From Paguma larvata (lineage: Eukaryota > Chordata > Mammalia > Carnivora > Viverridae), in contig CM057825.1 in NCBI GenBank assembly GCA_030068075.1, forward strand, positions 120,331,434 to 120,395,433: a stretch of 64,000 nucleotides of DNA. Direction: 5' to 3'. Both the position numbers and the translations under genes were made by a program. Under the pieces are notes generated by a model. The model saw only the letters and a list, made by a program, of their open reading frames with translations, made no database searches and was not told where the DNA came from. Positions 1 to 13,022 of this stretch are shown here, in pieces; position 1 is the first letter of the stretch; each line of letters opens with the position of its first letter.

Positions 1-1324
1 GTCAAATTCAAATACTGAGGCAAGGAGAAGTTTTCTTAACCTTGACATCCCTGTGAAGAGAAAGTAGTATGTAATCATTTCTTTGTTAAGGAAGGATGGA
101 TTCTGCCATCCCCCGAATCCTTCCCTCCTCATGGCCCGCACCGAAGCCCGATGGCCTCTCGAGCACCTGAGTACCTAGGCCACGGGCTCTGAGCAAGCCA
201 AGAGGGCCCAGGATGTCATCTTCCCTGGTAATCGGGCTCATCATTTGGCCCCAACAGCAAAAGCTGGACAGCTGGCTGCACAGGAACCCCCTTAATGCTC
301 AGCCTCGGCCTCTAAACCACAATTTGGGTTCTTTCATTCACCGACCCATGAGCGGGCAGCAGCCTGCGCCCAGCCTGGTCTGAGTGTCTGGGGGGCTCCC
401 AACACTGAGTGGCACTGCCGCAGCCCTATCAGAAGGCGCAGGTGCGGGTGTTCGGGGAGGAAACATGTCTTCATGCAGAAGTACAGGCCTCGTGCTGCGT
501 CCCCACTTCCAGACTGGGGTTTGCAGCTGTGCTGGAAGAACGCACACTGCACTCCACCCATCACCGCAGGAAACCTGACAACTGGACAAAGTGCGGGCAA
601 CCATAGCTTTCCTACGCTGGGACACAGGTCATAGGCAACTCGATTCCTATGGCAAAGACGACGACGGCCACCCGAGCTTTCTGCCGGCAGGTAACTTCCA
701 GACCGTGGGCACAAGCCCTCAAACAGAGCTGGTCAGGCTTACGCAATCAAGGAGCCAGAGAGGAGAGCTGAAGGGAAGCCGAGGCAGCAGGGAGCTGCCG
801 TGCAGATTTCCAAACCAAGGGGACCCGTGCCGAACAAGAGTTCCAGAGAGCTAGCGGCACGGGAGCGCCCTCGAGTCTCTGTGGGACCCTGAGCTGGATG
901 AGCGGAGCACACAGCTGCACAGGGCAGGGCAAGAAATGACCAGGGAACCGTATGCTCAGCACCCACCCAAGTGCACACGAGGTAGGGGGTGTTCGAGCTC
1001 AAAACAAGTCTGAGCGACAAGACCTCCCCCAAGGCATTTACAGGGGCATTTGGTAGAGATTCCAGAAGGGGTCAAGGCCTAGTAGCTAAGGCATCATCCC
1101 TCGTGGGAATGCCACCTTCTATCTTTCCTGACAAGGCTTTAAAAAGGCCTTGAGAGTGATCAGAAAGTTCAACACTCTTACGAAAGCAAAGCCCCAGCAC
1201 TTTAAAGGAAGACAACACGAAAGGCAGCCACTCAGCACTGTAGCACTCATAATGTTACATCCAAGAAAAGAATTACCAGAGTATGTGCCAAGAGGGAGGA
1301 AAATGTCTCTTTAACAAAAGAGAG
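1..1324. other. MRTFB intron, non-repetitive stretch
   Basis: This is intronic sequence downstream of the MRTFB exon on the minus strand. The part from about 120 to 1030 is GC-richer than its surroundings and has several overlapping short open frames on both strands. None shows a recognisable domain or a convincing acceptor and donor pair. I looked here for the next MRTFB coding exon (the first RPEL-proximal segment) and did not find it. Confidence 0.4.
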
Positions 1325-1550
1325 GGACACCTGGGTGGCTCAGTCTGTTAAGCATCCGACTTCGGCTCCGGTCATGATCTCATGGTTTGTGAGTTCGAGC
1401 CCCACGTCGGGCTCTGTGCTGACGGCTCAGAACCTGGAGCCTGCTTTGGATTCTGGGTCTCCTTCTCTCTCTGCCCCTCCCATGCTCATGCTCTGTCTCT
1501 CTGTCTCTCATTAATAAATAAACGTTAAAAAAAGAGAGAGAGAGAGAGAG
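1325..1550 (+). repeat. Carnivore tRNA-Lys SINE (SINEC_Fc-like)
   Basis: The copy reads from a slightly mutated head (gacacctgggtggctcag) through the tRNA-related body and the gttcgagccccac B-box region, then a CT-rich stretch and an aataaataaacgtt A-rich tail. The tail runs into a GA repeat at about 1533-1551. I could not see a clean target-site duplication. Divergence is moderate. Confidence 0.93.
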
Positions 1551-1620
1551 AAATTTGTCAGTAAAAACATACTCAAAAATGACAGAAAAAAAATAGAACA
1601 GCCATAACTATAAGTATTTG

Positions 1621-1676
1621 AAATTTTTAAGTTTATTTATTTTGAGAGAGACAGAGAGAGTGCAAGTGGTGGGGGG

Positions 1677-1707
<31 letters not shown>

Positions 1708-1838
1708 AATCCCAAGCGGGTTCCGTGCTGCCAGCGCAGAAACCCATTAGGGGCACGAACTCATGAAACCATGAGACCATGACCTGAGCCAAAACCAAAA
1801 GTCGGACACTTAACTGACAGAGATACCCAGGTGCCCCA
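1621..1838 (-). repeat. Carnivore SINE, older copy
   Basis: This copy is read on the minus strand: it opens with the A-tail complement (aagtttatttattttgagag) and ends with the head complement (cccaggtgcccc). A G-run followed by a GA tract at about 1670-1700 has expanded inside the CT-rich part. The tRNA-related part is more mutated than in most other copies here, so it is one of the older insertions. Confidence 0.85.
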
Positions 1839-1849
1839 CTATGTACAAG

Positions 1850-2160
1850 TATTTAAAGGAAAACATGAATATAACGATGAGAGAAACAGTCAATGTAAAA
1901 AAGCACAAAATGGGACTTCCAGAAATAAAAATTAATTAAGATAAACATTTTATTGGATAGGATTAGCAGCATATTAGACCTTCATTAGAAAAGATCGGTG
2001 AACATTTGAAAAAAGGTATAGCTAATAGGATGTTGTAAAAATACTGAGCAAAATACTAAAAAAAAATTAACTAAAAAAAGGCAAAAAAAAAAGTGGAATA
2101 AAGGAAGAGTGAAATGACTAGGCAAAATAACATATAGCAAATAATAGATTTCAAACTCAG
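1850..2160 (+). repeat. L1M-type fragment (5' half)
   Basis: The sequence resembles the ORF1-side region of old mammalian L1 or HAL1 elements, with an acttccagaaataaaaat motif followed by an A-rich segment. It is interrupted at about 2160 by an MLT1-like LTR, and L1 similarity of a different ORF2 region resumes after it. The assignment rests on general resemblance only. Confidence 0.45.
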
Positions 2161-2164
2161 CTGT

Positions 2165-2438
2165 GGCAGGCGGCCTCTAATGATGCCTGCCTTCTGGTAT
2201 TTATCGTCTTATATAATCCTCTCCCATTGAGTAATTTGCTTCTAAACAATAGAACAGGGCAATGTTGAGGAAATATTGCAAAAAAAAAAATCACTTTGTT
2301 ATTGCTAGCTGACTTCTCTCTTACTGGCTTTGACAAAGGAAGATCCATACTGGAGAGGCCCAGGTGCCAAGGAACAGGGCTCCAGCCGGAAGCCAGCAGG
2401 GAACTGGGGACCTGACAAGAACACATAATAGACCCTTA
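2165..2438 (+). repeat. MLT1-type solo LTR (ERVL-MaLR)
   Basis: The sequence follows the MLT1 LTR pattern: gatgcctgccttctggt near the start, a 'tataatcc(t)ctcccattgagt' block, then gctagctgacttctctctta, ctggctttgac and a tail containing ggccagcc-like and gggaactgggg segments. No internal retroviral genes are attached, so it is a solitary LTR. It sits between two plus-strand L1 pieces, which suggests it landed in an L1. Confidence 0.6.
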
Positions 2439-2439
2439 A

Positions 2440-2655
2440 AATATAAGAAGGAAAAAATTACTGAAAGGAGAAATAAACAAATCTACAGTATTAGTTGAAG
2501 TTGCCCTTTCTGGGCAAGGGACAGAACGAGAGATAAGAAAATCAGTAAAGATACATGACTTGAACAACCTTGTAAACCAACAGGACCTAACTGACATTAT
2601 AGAATATTTCATCCTCAGGGATACATGAAACATTCATGGTCATTTAAGAGATGCT
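2440..2655 (+). repeat. L1 fragment, ORF2 endonuclease-region remnant
   Basis: Translation-like similarity to the L1 ORF2 endonuclease segment is visible: aaatcagtaaagatacatga followed by acttgaacaaccttgtaaac and a 'gacctaactgacattatagaa' block correspond to the region that reads ISKDIEDLNN..QLDLIDIY in intact elements. Stops and frameshifts are frequent. It probably belongs to the same L1 as the piece ending at 2160. Confidence 0.5.
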
Positions 2656-5244
2656 TACATTTTTATGACAGAGGACATGTTACATAGTTTCAGTGTAATA
2701 GAACAAAAACTAGAGTAGAGTCTAAAACCAATGGATTCTGAAATTCACAGTTTAGGACCAAGTTCTTGGATTTCTTTAAATTTCAATTTTTTCAAGTCTA
2801 GGTCGATCTGCTTGGTATAAGTTTAAATTCTTTTATCTGGAAAATCCTCCAAATTATACTTGGGTGTCCAAATAAAATCTGCAAATTCTTGAAGGTGTAA
2901 ACACTGTTTCTTGCTGAGGGTTCCAAAAGCAGTCAGCAAGCACTCAAGCAGCCACTCCAACTCTACGCACAAGGAAACAAGCACACAACTGTGCAGCCAG
3001 AAATTTCCCTAGTTTATCAAGCAAGTTACTTAATTAAATTCCATGGTTTTGAAAGATGAAGAGCCTACCTAACTGAAAGTGACAGTGAAAGACAGAAACA
3101 TCTGTATTAGAAAAATGTATTAGAAAAGTACTACTTTGTCATATTAAGAGTATGTCTGGGTAAATATCACTTTGTTATTCTTGGCTTGAGAAAAACCGTA
3201 ATATAAGCACATAGATCTTTTTCATCATACAGATTTTATACATCAATCAAGAGCCACACAATACTTCAGTACATTCAGTAACTACTTGTGACCAATTACT
3301 AACCACCTTATTACGTCACTTTTGTTTCCACTTTATTTTACCAAGGAGACCTCTAAAATATCCTGGGTTTTTGAAAGGTTACAAAAATATGATAAAATGA
3401 GTTTTATTTCTTCCACTAATATTAAGAGGCTTGGTTGAAATCATACACCAATTACTTCCTGTGTCCCATTTTGAAATTTGTTTAAAACATATCATAATCC
3501 TACACCAGAATCAGATATCAAATCATAAGTTCTGATTGTACAGGATTCTTTTAATACTGAACACTTTGCACTTTCACCCAAAGGATTAACTCACTGAAAA
3601 GAAACATTCAAAGCAGGAAACAGACCACACAACCCCCTTTCCCTCCCACCCCCAACAAACCTGACCCTTCAAATGCAGAACGCTGTTCTGCCTTGGAATT
3701 TCATACATGCTCCAGCCTGGAAGAACCATGAGGCTTGGTAGTGTTTAAGGCCAACTATAAATCAAATATCCCAATTACCCATTTCCTTCGGTTGCTGAGA
3801 CTCGAAATCTCTTGGGTTCTGGCCCTCTCATTTATTTTTTGCACTATATTATTTTTTTAGAGAAATGTATAATACTACACGATAGAATATTTTAAGAGAA
3901 TTCAGATTAATTGAAAAACTCATCGATCTGCCCGCCTGCTACATGACCTTCAAGCACCATCTAAGCAACTGCCATCACACCAAGAGTTCACAGAAGAACA
4001 TTCTACAACACTAAAGCGATTCGCTTTCACATATGCCAAAGGTCTTTATGAAACATGTCACTGTATACATACATATGTATTTTCTAAAAGCTCATTCCTG
4101 AATTTAATCCATTTCTTTGTTAATTAATTGGGTTCCTAATGAAAAAAATCAATCGCGAGATGTGATTATGACATATATTTCCAGGAATCAAGAGGAAAAA
4201 GATAAAATTTATAAGTCAACTCAGAGCAAGAAACCTCTTTAAACATAACAAATGACTGTTTTACTACTTCGAAATACCGAAAGTCTTCTGTATACTCCTT
4301 ATCATACACATCAAACGCCTTAAAAGAGTCTCAGCAAGCATATCTACTATCCTAATCTCTTCAGAATAAGTACATAAGAAGGAGAAAAATCTATAAATCA
4401 GCCCTTGATGACAGAGGGTTTGTTTAGGAGTTTACCAAATGGAACGGCCCTGCTGGAATTCCTTCGAGCAGCCTGTGAAAATGTCAGAACGGAGTCTGTT
4501 TTGGAGGTCATAGTCCCTAGAGAGCTCTGAGTTTTGGCCTGTTTGTCTTTTCACATGCTTTAATATTTGAAAATCATTCCTTGCAGACACTGACTGATGC
4601 CCAGGGAATGCTAGGATTGTGGGAACTGGCAGTACCAACAGGACAGACAAACTCCATGGGAAATCAGTGCCTGCTACATTTGCCCTCTGAGCTCTCCTCA
4701 GATGAGCACTCTTCAAACGTTATGAAGGTACATGGGGAGACGTTAAGAAATTGTATGTCATTTTGATATCTTTAAAAAGAAATACTTGTGGAAAATAGGG
4801 GCAAAAAATGACTGGAACTATTGAAAGAAACACCAGAAGCTTTTTAAAAAAAAAAACAAAAAACATGGTGGAACCCTGAAAACTACATTCACTTAATAGG
4901 AAGTGAAATACACAAATAGGCAGTTGAAAATTCACAAATAACTTTTGACTTCCCCCAAACTTAAGTGCCTACTGTTGACCTTACATATGACATACACAGG
5001 GAACACACATTCTTGTGTTACATGTGTTACATACTGTACTCTTACAATAAAGCTAGAGGAAAACAGGTGATTGAGAAAACATAAAGAAGAGAAAATACAC
5101 TTACGGCACTATACTAGTGACCAGAAACAACCCGCATACACGTGGACCCGTGCAGTTCTAGCCATGCGGTTGAAGGCGCGACTCTACTGCACTCTCGAAA
5201 CACACCCAACGATAACGAATAGTCATGAAGTGTAATTATTTGCC
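2656..5244. other. AT-rich intron, no gene seen
   Basis: About 2.6 kb of AT-rich sequence. I saw no exon-like segment supported by similarity, and no clear repeat family. Open frames such as that at 4432-4716 (minus) are within chance expectation and match nothing I recognise. Confidence 0.4.
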
Positions 5245-5475
5245 CACACTGCTCTACATACTTCACTTACATGAACTCACTTAAGCTTCCTAGCAACTCT
5301 GTGAAGCGGGTAATAGTATGGTCCCCATTTTGCAAATGAGGAGGCTGAGGCAAGGGGAAGAAAACTAATCTAAGTCCACACAGCCAGCGATGGTGTAGCC
5401 AGGATCTAGACTCGGACGGGGTGGCTCCAGAGTCGGTTCCCTGCACCACTGTGCACATGGCCTCTTTCATGGTAT
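5245..5475 (+). repeat. MIR (ancient mammalian SINE)
   Basis: A well-preserved MIR core is visible: aactctgtgaagcgggtaat, then 'ccccattttgcaaatgagga', 'ggctgaggcaaggggaag', 'ccacacagccagcgatgg', and an end near 'gcaccactgtgc'. The order and spacing match the MIR consensus. The minus-strand open frame across it is a by-product. Confidence 0.85.
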
Positions 5476-5544
5476 TTTCACGTCAAGCAGGCAGTGCTGG
5501 GTACCTTGAACGTGTACCGAGTATTTTATGATGTACTATGTACA

Positions 5545-5705
5545 CGCTCGTTTGTAGAAGAGCCTAGCATTTTAAGCCTCTCATAATTTATGAGGAACAT
5601 CTAATATGATTCCTATTTATGGATGAAAGACACAGACTTTGTGTCTGACCACACATCTAGTGCCACAGAGTGGGCTCGGTGCTGGATTCCAAAGCCCTCT
5701 TTATT
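5545..5705 (+). repeat. MIR, degraded
   Basis: Weaker MIR-like order: 'taagcctctcataatttatg', 'tcctatttatggatgaaaga', 'gaccacacatctagtgccac' and 'gggctcggtgctggattcc'. It follows the stronger MIR by about 70 bases, in the same orientation. Confidence 0.5.
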
Positions 5706-8700
5706 TTGTATTTTCTTTTATTTTCACAGCCGTCTTCCTTAAAACTAGGTTCTTCTTCCTCTCAGTTATCTGCAAGAATCATCTCTGAATTACTTTTCTG
5801 CATACAGTTGAAGGAATTACTTTCAAAGACCTACGCGTCCAACAATTTTATGAGAATACGCTACATTGTGAACTGCCAACACTATACTAGAGGGTTAAAA
5901 TCTAAAAATTATTCTAAGGTAGGAGATACAATGGTCATTCAGTAAATATTTCCTACTAGTAAAATAATCCTTATTTCCACTCCTGAAATATTGATTTTTA
6001 GAATATTGTGGAGAGCTGAGTAGGCTGGTATGGCAAACTTTCCCTTTATAAAAGCTGGTGCTTTGATCGAGCAACCCAATCAATGCACCTCCTCGCTGCT
6101 ACGTCAGGATCATGGCTTCTGTCAAAGATGGCTTCCTATTTTGAAGTTATGAATCTCAAATCTGCAGAGTACTGACAAATTCCAGTGTTTTAGTTTCTTA
6201 ACTACCCCACAAGAACCAAAGGCAAGTTGTGAATCAGACTTTCCGTTTTTCTTGTTATATCTTCATTAAACATAGAGATCATGTATCAAAACTTTAACTT
6301 TTGTGAAACAGACACCCAACTATTAGCATTTCCTTGATGAAAACAACAACAAAGATGACCAGAAAAGAACATGAATAATTTGGGCTTTATAAAAGGCTAA
6401 AATACTGTCTTTTGACAGTCTGATGTTTATTACGAAAATGTTAACACATACCTGCCAACCCTTAAATACCATGAATAGGAAGATACTGCATAGTCTAAAT
6501 TAGATACATTTTTTTTTTAAGGATAACACAATTGAGTCAATTTCTCTTTCTTTTTAAACATGGGGGAAAGTCTGACTGATCGGGCGAGCTGGCACGTAAG
6601 TTTAACAATACGCCTGCGGGGAATGGATAAACAGCAGCATTATTAACTGGGATCTGTGGAAAATTCCATCTGCTAACTGAGATGGAATCACCTTCCGTTC
6701 TTTTGGGTTCTGCCGCCCAATCAACAGCACACGGCGAGAGTGATGATGAGATCGAAGACCACGTGATGCAATGAGGAAGGGCAGCCAGAGAAGGACACAT
6801 GGGCTGAGAGCTACCGTACAGAGTACACCGGGCACACCGTGACACAGAGAGCTTCTGAGACTTACCCATGCTCACAGACTGAGTCAGCGGAGGAGGCTGG
6901 AGTCCTGACTCCCACAAGACTACACTTCCTGTTAATAATAGTGAGGGCAGCGGGTGAGGGTGGCCAACAGAATGGATTAATTTAAAGGAATCAGAAAAAC
7001 ATTGGGTATGATATTTGCTAATTAGTTAGGGTGATAGTTAACTAAAACCCAAAGAGAAAATTCCAATACATTTGGAAAATTCCAATACATTCCAACATAT
7101 GTGCCTTGTTGCTTTCTGTCTCAATAGTGCTTTAGTACTGCTATCTTAAAATAAAATTGCAAAGGTTGAAAAAAATTCACAGATCACTTTTTCCCAGTAT
7201 ATTCCCTATACTTATCAGACTCTTTCGGAGTCACAGTAGACAGCAGGCATTCAGCATCTATCCTTTCTCTTCTTTTGTAGCTACAAGAGGTCACATTGCA
7301 GTTGGATTAGGTGGAGGACACGGGCAAAAAGAGCCCCAACGTAATTTTAATGAAGCCTCTCGGCCTCGCACGGGGTCTGATTATAAACCAACTATTTAAT
7401 CCCAAGTCCCTTGAAAGGACTAAGTAACTAGGGTGCTGTAGTGGAGTAATCTTTACTAACTAATCATCTACGTTATATATGTAATTTAAATTACTTTCTG
7501 AGGGAAAAGAAAGGCTGTTTCTTAACAAATTAGTTTCAGTTTATTTGCTGATCCAGTGCCTAATATAAGGCATAGAGTAGACTCTAGTTTTATGAAAATT
7601 ATCTCAAAAAATCTATATAAGGAATAATGTACTTTTAGGACTCTAGTAACTTTCGAAAACCCTTATAAAAATTTTAGGCAAACATTTTAATAATTTTAAG
7701 ACAATGCTAGATTAAACTGATAATTACTATTATGTTCTAAATCTTACTTTTAATAAATACGTTAAGTGTCGACACTCCAACGGCACGTCTGCAAGAGGAC
7801 ACAATGTGAACACTGGATAAATAACTCAATACGGAGCTTCGCGTGTGCGGAACCGGGGCCTACTGTCTCGCTGATGCACTTCTGAAACTGTAAGCTTCCT
7901 CCGCCCAGTCAGCAATAATAACTGAGTACGGCTCTGGTAGTGTTCTGACCCCGCCGGCTGCAGACGGGCGAGTGTGAAATTAATGCCCAGGCCCCGCCCT
8001 CCCTCCACCCACACGCTGCTTGGGTGTGTTCACACTGCAGCACACTAAGTCCTCAGCAACGGCAGAACTATCTCAATGAGAGGGGCAGAGTAGAAAAAAG
8101 AAGGTAGACAGGGTTTAGGTGCTTATTTACACTGTGAAACGAAACGTGCTCTTTAATAGGAGACTTTATAAAGAGCACTGCAAAAGAGAGTACCTCATCT
8201 TTAAGCTACTTCTATGACTTCGTTTTCATGTTGAAAGGTTCAAGAGATTGTCACAGACAAAAAATACGAAAACCACCGTATTAATCAAGAATTTCATTTA
8301 CAAGTTGCCAGTTGGCTTTTAAACTTTATAACTGTGTTTAGTATGTACCTGTAAAGGCTAATTAAAAAAAAAATTAGAACTAAGGAAAATTAATTAAGGA
8401 AATTGTACCTATTTCTGTACTCAGTCTAAATACTCCTAAGTAACACCCCAAAGCAGAAAAGGAAATTATCTAAATGTATCAGACTATTTATTAATATCAC
8501 TGAGAATTTTAAATATTTGAGATCCTAAATATGTTAACAGTAAAGCCAAGGAGAAGAGAATTTTACAGAATCTTATTCGTTTCTATTACCTCCACTTAAA
8601 GAAAGGGAAAGAAAGAATCCTGGGGTTCCAGGTTTTGGTTATTTAGCATCTATTTATTTCCTTCTCGTTTATGATGCTCTGAGAACCCTGTGTCTGGCTG

Positions 8701-10864
8701 GCTGCTCCAGAGAAGAATAAAAATAGTCCCCTTTTTCCTCACCAATCTCCAGTAGGCAACCCCGTCTCCTGTACACTCCTAAGGAACAGGGTTTTCATCC
8801 AGACAAATGCTTACCACCTCTGTACATTTCCAAACACCTGGAGTGACAGTAAACCTAACAGGTTAATGAGGAAGAAGAAAAGACCAGCTTTGAACAAATA
8901 GCATTTATTTTCTAGAGCACAAGGCAAGCAGTTTTCCTTAGCTGAGTTCCACGGCAAGGCAAAGACCATCCGTGCGCAAACGTATTGGTACCTGTACTGA
9001 ATCCAATGCAAAGAGCTACCTTGTGTTCCCTTGTGTGCGACAAACCTGAATGACCTATTTTCTCTTCAGCACGATCATTCGAGAGCAAAACAAAATGGGA
9101 CCATAAACTCAAAAACCCAACCAGTGCAGTAACTAGAAGCATCAAAGTTTAAAACAAGAATGACAAAGTCTCCTCTTTACTGAGGCCTAAAACACGCTAT
9201 TTCCAAGTAAATGCAGTTTCAAAAAGCCTGCTAATAAAGGAGGAGAAAATACCAGATACTATTTTCCCGCCTCCTTGATACTACTGACAGCGGCCTGCAG
9301 CGTATCCGTGGCCACGTGAACACGACTGCGCCTCGTCTTCAGAGCTAGCCCGAGTGTTAAAATACCAAACTGCTTGGCAAAAGGGGAATCTGTGTCGACT
9401 TATCTGCTTGACTGCTTTGCTGTCAATGCTGGCAGTGACTTAAGAGCTTAAATTCAGCAACCAACATACTTCTCAGTCTTGCAATGACCTCGGGAACGAG
9501 AGCTTCCTGCTCGTGGTCTCCTCTGGTGCGGGCACCAGGCCAAGGGCTGTAGCACTTTGAGGCATGTCATTTCCAGCTAATTCGCCTTCCTTTGCCTTTA
9601 TGAGGCTGTACTCAACTTACAGCAACTGAGCTTTTCCTACATAAACACTAAAAAATAACTAGCTATCCCTTGGACTGATTTCCCTTTTATTGCCAGTGTT
9701 TACCATCTGCAGGAATGTTAATGCTGTATAAAAAAACATCAAAACAAAGCCCAAGCCCTCTGCGTGTGCACTGTCTCAGTAAAGGTCCATCATTAACGTG
9801 CTTCTGTACGTCCACATTTCTCTTAGGAAGGACTCGCTCCTCGGGAAGAATTAATGGCCTCACTGGTTGCCTTACTTCCGAGGTGCCATCAGCTACACAT
9901 TCAGAGGTAAAGAAAAAACCCTAGCTTATCTTGCCCACTTACTGCAGTAGTAGGAACATTCTGCTATTCCACTACAGGGCCAACATAATATTAGCCAAAA
10001 ATAAGGGAAGATCCTTGAGTCATTAGTTAGATGTCAACATCTTCTCCCTCATTAAGTTTCTTTATAAACTATTTGGTGACATGATCCTTCTACACACTGA
10101 TCCAAATGGAAGTGTCTTCGTTCCCCTCTACCCCCAACTAGAAAGGGAGATAATTCAAACAAGTGAAATTCAAATGTTCAGGACTAACAATGAAATACAA
10201 TCACAAGAAAATACCTAAATCTGACTATTTCACAATACTCTAAACAGTACTTGGTATTAATGAATTTTGAGGCTAAGGTTTACACTTTGTCTATGATGTA
10301 ATCAAAACATGGCATTAAGGAGACTTAAAAATTAAGAATAAACATGAAAAAATCAGTAGGGTAAGAAAGTTATGGTTCTTCTATCTCCGTAATTGCTTGA
10401 TGTGATTCCACTCTACTCGCGTAGCTATCAAGAATGTAGATTTCTGAGAGCTCTACAAGAATTCCATGTGTGCCTTGGAATATATATGCAAATCAGGCTA
10501 AGATACGATAAGCCTGACATTAGAGTGTATGCCTGAATATAAGGGAAGCTTTTTACCTTCCTGAAGTCACTTATTAAAAAAGGAGAGACTGTCTGCTCTT
10601 TGAGTCCTTACACAGCATCTCATAAGATATTCTTTCATTTACTCAATATTGAACAAAAAAGTACTTAAGGAACACATATTTGCTTAAAAATTAACTTCAT
10701 TTACAGCCAGTTTTAGGATGTTTATAAAAATATCTCAGTAGAATCATAAAAGGGGGGGAGAGAAAGCCAACATATTAATGATTCTTAGGTTATAACCTTC
10801 AAATGGGAAGCATTGAGTGTTGTTACAGAGAAGAGTTTAAAAAACTGTTTTTAAAAAAGTAGTC
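5706..10864. other. MRTFB intron, mostly unclassified
   Basis: About 5.2 kb of mixed-composition intron. Two plus-strand exon-like signals occur (an acceptor-like run ending at 7280, and a short acceptor/donor pair at 9827-9906). Both lie opposite to the gene and have no recognisable protein similarity. Open frames such as that at 6537-6917 (minus) look like chance. Apart from a short local duplication near 7055-7095 I could assign no repeats. Confidence 0.35.
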
Positions 10865-10869
10865 AAATA

Positions 10870-11045
10870 CTATTCTGTCAGAAAGGACACAAATAACAGT
10901 AGTTAACTCTCGGGAAGGAGCTATGTAGCTCAGGAGAAAGACTGGGAAGTGACTTACTTTTCATTGTGTGCCCATTTGTACCCTGTACATTTTAAGCCAG
11001 TGAATGTGTTACCTACTCACACAAAATAAAACAAAAAAGATAATT
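10870..11045 (+). repeat. Possible L1 3'-end remnant
   Basis: The segment 'aacagtagttaactctcggg' ... 'gggaagtgacttacttttca' ... 'ccctgtacattttaagccag' loosely follows the 3' non-coding region of old L1 elements and ends in an A-rich stretch. Divergence is high and another old repeat class cannot be excluded. Confidence 0.3.
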
Positions 11046-11153
11046 ATATACTAAAACAGGAGCTGCAGCCCCATAAAATGTTATGACCAATCGCAAATCA
11101 CAAGAGTGATTATGCTATAGAGATTATGAATATACGACTATAAGACACCCCCT

Positions 11154-11154
<1 letters not shown>

Positions 11155-11198
<44 letters not shown>

Positions 11199-11207
11199 AC
11201 GCACACG
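11155..11207 (+). repeat. (CA)n microsatellite
   Basis: An uninterrupted CA run of about 38 bases begins at about 11155 and continues through imperfect units (acagacacacgcacac) to about 11207. The interruptions are confined to the 3' side. It is probably length-polymorphic. Confidence 0.97.
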
Positions 11208-13022
11208 ACCCCACTGTTTTGTCAATGGTACTTGTGGTTTAGACAGAAAATCTTCAAGATCAGGTCATGCATATACTCAAAAGCTGCTGTAACTCAGACA
11301 AGAGACACAGAAATGAAGGTGCACCCTGGATTTTAGTGCTGGGTGGATGATGCCAAGGGGTTTTGCTGATGATTGAAAAAAAAAAAAACACTTCCCACAA
11401 AGATTCATGGACAGAGTCTGGGCAAGATGGTTTTACGAAATATGAGCATGAAAGAAGCAATCCTTCTGTACTGTTACACTGCTTCATAAAGACGTGATTT
11501 GAATGATGTACATGTAACTGAATTAAAAAATTAAACATTTTACCGGTGACTCCACTTCCCTAAAAGTTTAGAAGAGGAGACCACCTAACATTTGGGCTTA
11601 GCTTACATCCAGGCACACATATTCAAGGCAACGTTCTTGCAAGACGTGGTCTGCTTTGACAAGTAAATCACCATGAAGCATAAACTTGGCCAACACATGT
11701 CCCTACCATTTTCTTGAGTGTCTATTATTGCAATTGTATACCAATGCAACTCATTTTTTGAGGATAATAATCTGAACATTATACAGGCCCAAATGAACGG
11801 TGTGAATTTGATCACATTTAGTGTCATGTTACAGTAAAAGTCGGTGTACTCTCTCAGCCACTGTCTAAGAAAGATGGAAGATTCTAAAGCCATTGCTCAA
11901 CCATAGCCTCCGGAAGGGTCTGACAGCACCCGAGCCAAAATGCTGTTTTTCACTCCTCACAATGGACAAGGGTCATGCCCAAGAAAAAGTACCAGAAACC
12001 TTATTTGAAGAGAGAACAAATATCCTCCAAACAACATGTACTAAAGAACAAAGAATCATAACATACATCTTTTCTCCATTTTCCTGAATGTGGTGAGGCC
12101 AATAATCAAAAGGACTGGTAAAAACACTCAGAACCCAGAAAAATAAGTAACAAGGTACAAAACAAAGTGTTTTACAACGGAACAGTTTTATTTCCTCTGG
12201 CTTTTAAAACTAAAATTTTTATAAAGTATTATTTATAAATGTAAAACTCATCAGAACGGTGGAAAGCACAACAAATTCAGCTATAATTCTTAATGTGGCC
12301 CTTTTAATATATACGTGCTTGACATGTTTATAAATTTTAAGATTTTGTTAGTTTTTATGTTTTAAGTATTGAAAATAAGTGTCTGTCATCTATCCTTACT
12401 CATTTATGTTAAAAATGAACGGTTATTATGTTTTCACAGAAGCCTCTGTGATCAATGAAAATTTCCTGAAACCAAATGAATAGAAAATATTCATTTTGTC
12501 TACGATAGGCAGAAACTGACCATATGGTCCTATCCTATACCCATTAACAGAGAAACACTCAAAAAATTCTTGCTTTCTTAGTAATCATCAGGATAGCTTA
12601 AATCTTGTCGATTCTGAAATTAAGGTGCAACACATTGGAGATGGGGAAAATGGGAGGAGGACCTAGTCAGATCCACAGTCGACCTCCCCCAGGATCAAGG
12701 CGGGAAGCTATTCTCCAGTACCTTCCAGCAGGACACCTGGTGGGGCTAGGATGGCTGAATCTAAAGCTTCTTTCCAAGGAGCATACTGCGAGCAGACACA
12801 TATTGGGGAGGTAAGTGAGAGAAATGGATGGAAAGATGGATGGAAAGTGAAATTCTGCCTGTTACTCAAAACCAGCCAGTACCCCGCAAGGCCCTCCCCT
12901 CCGTGACAGTCTGCTCAGTGTGTAAGTGACAAAAACAAAATCACTACCAAACAGGAATCAATCGGGCTCACAAAGAAGTGAGTCTCAAATTCAGTCCCCA
13001 CCACGCATGCTCACGAGCTCAC
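11208..13022. other. MRTFB intron immediately downstream of the start exon
   Basis: About 1.8 kb with no recognised repeat. It is the first part of the intron following the MRTFB start exon in transcript direction, beginning with the donor GTGAGC read on the minus strand at 13022. Two short GGAT-like units occur at about 12825-12847. No further coding exon was seen. Confidence 0.45.

Noticed and set aside
1..1030. GC-rich start of the window considered as the next MRTFB coding exon
   Set aside because: No translation on the minus strand resembles the RPEL-proximal sequence expected after the start exon.
2165..2438. MLT1-type LTR considered as part of a retrovirus with genes
   Set aside because: No gag, pol or env-like sequence is attached; it is a solitary LTR.
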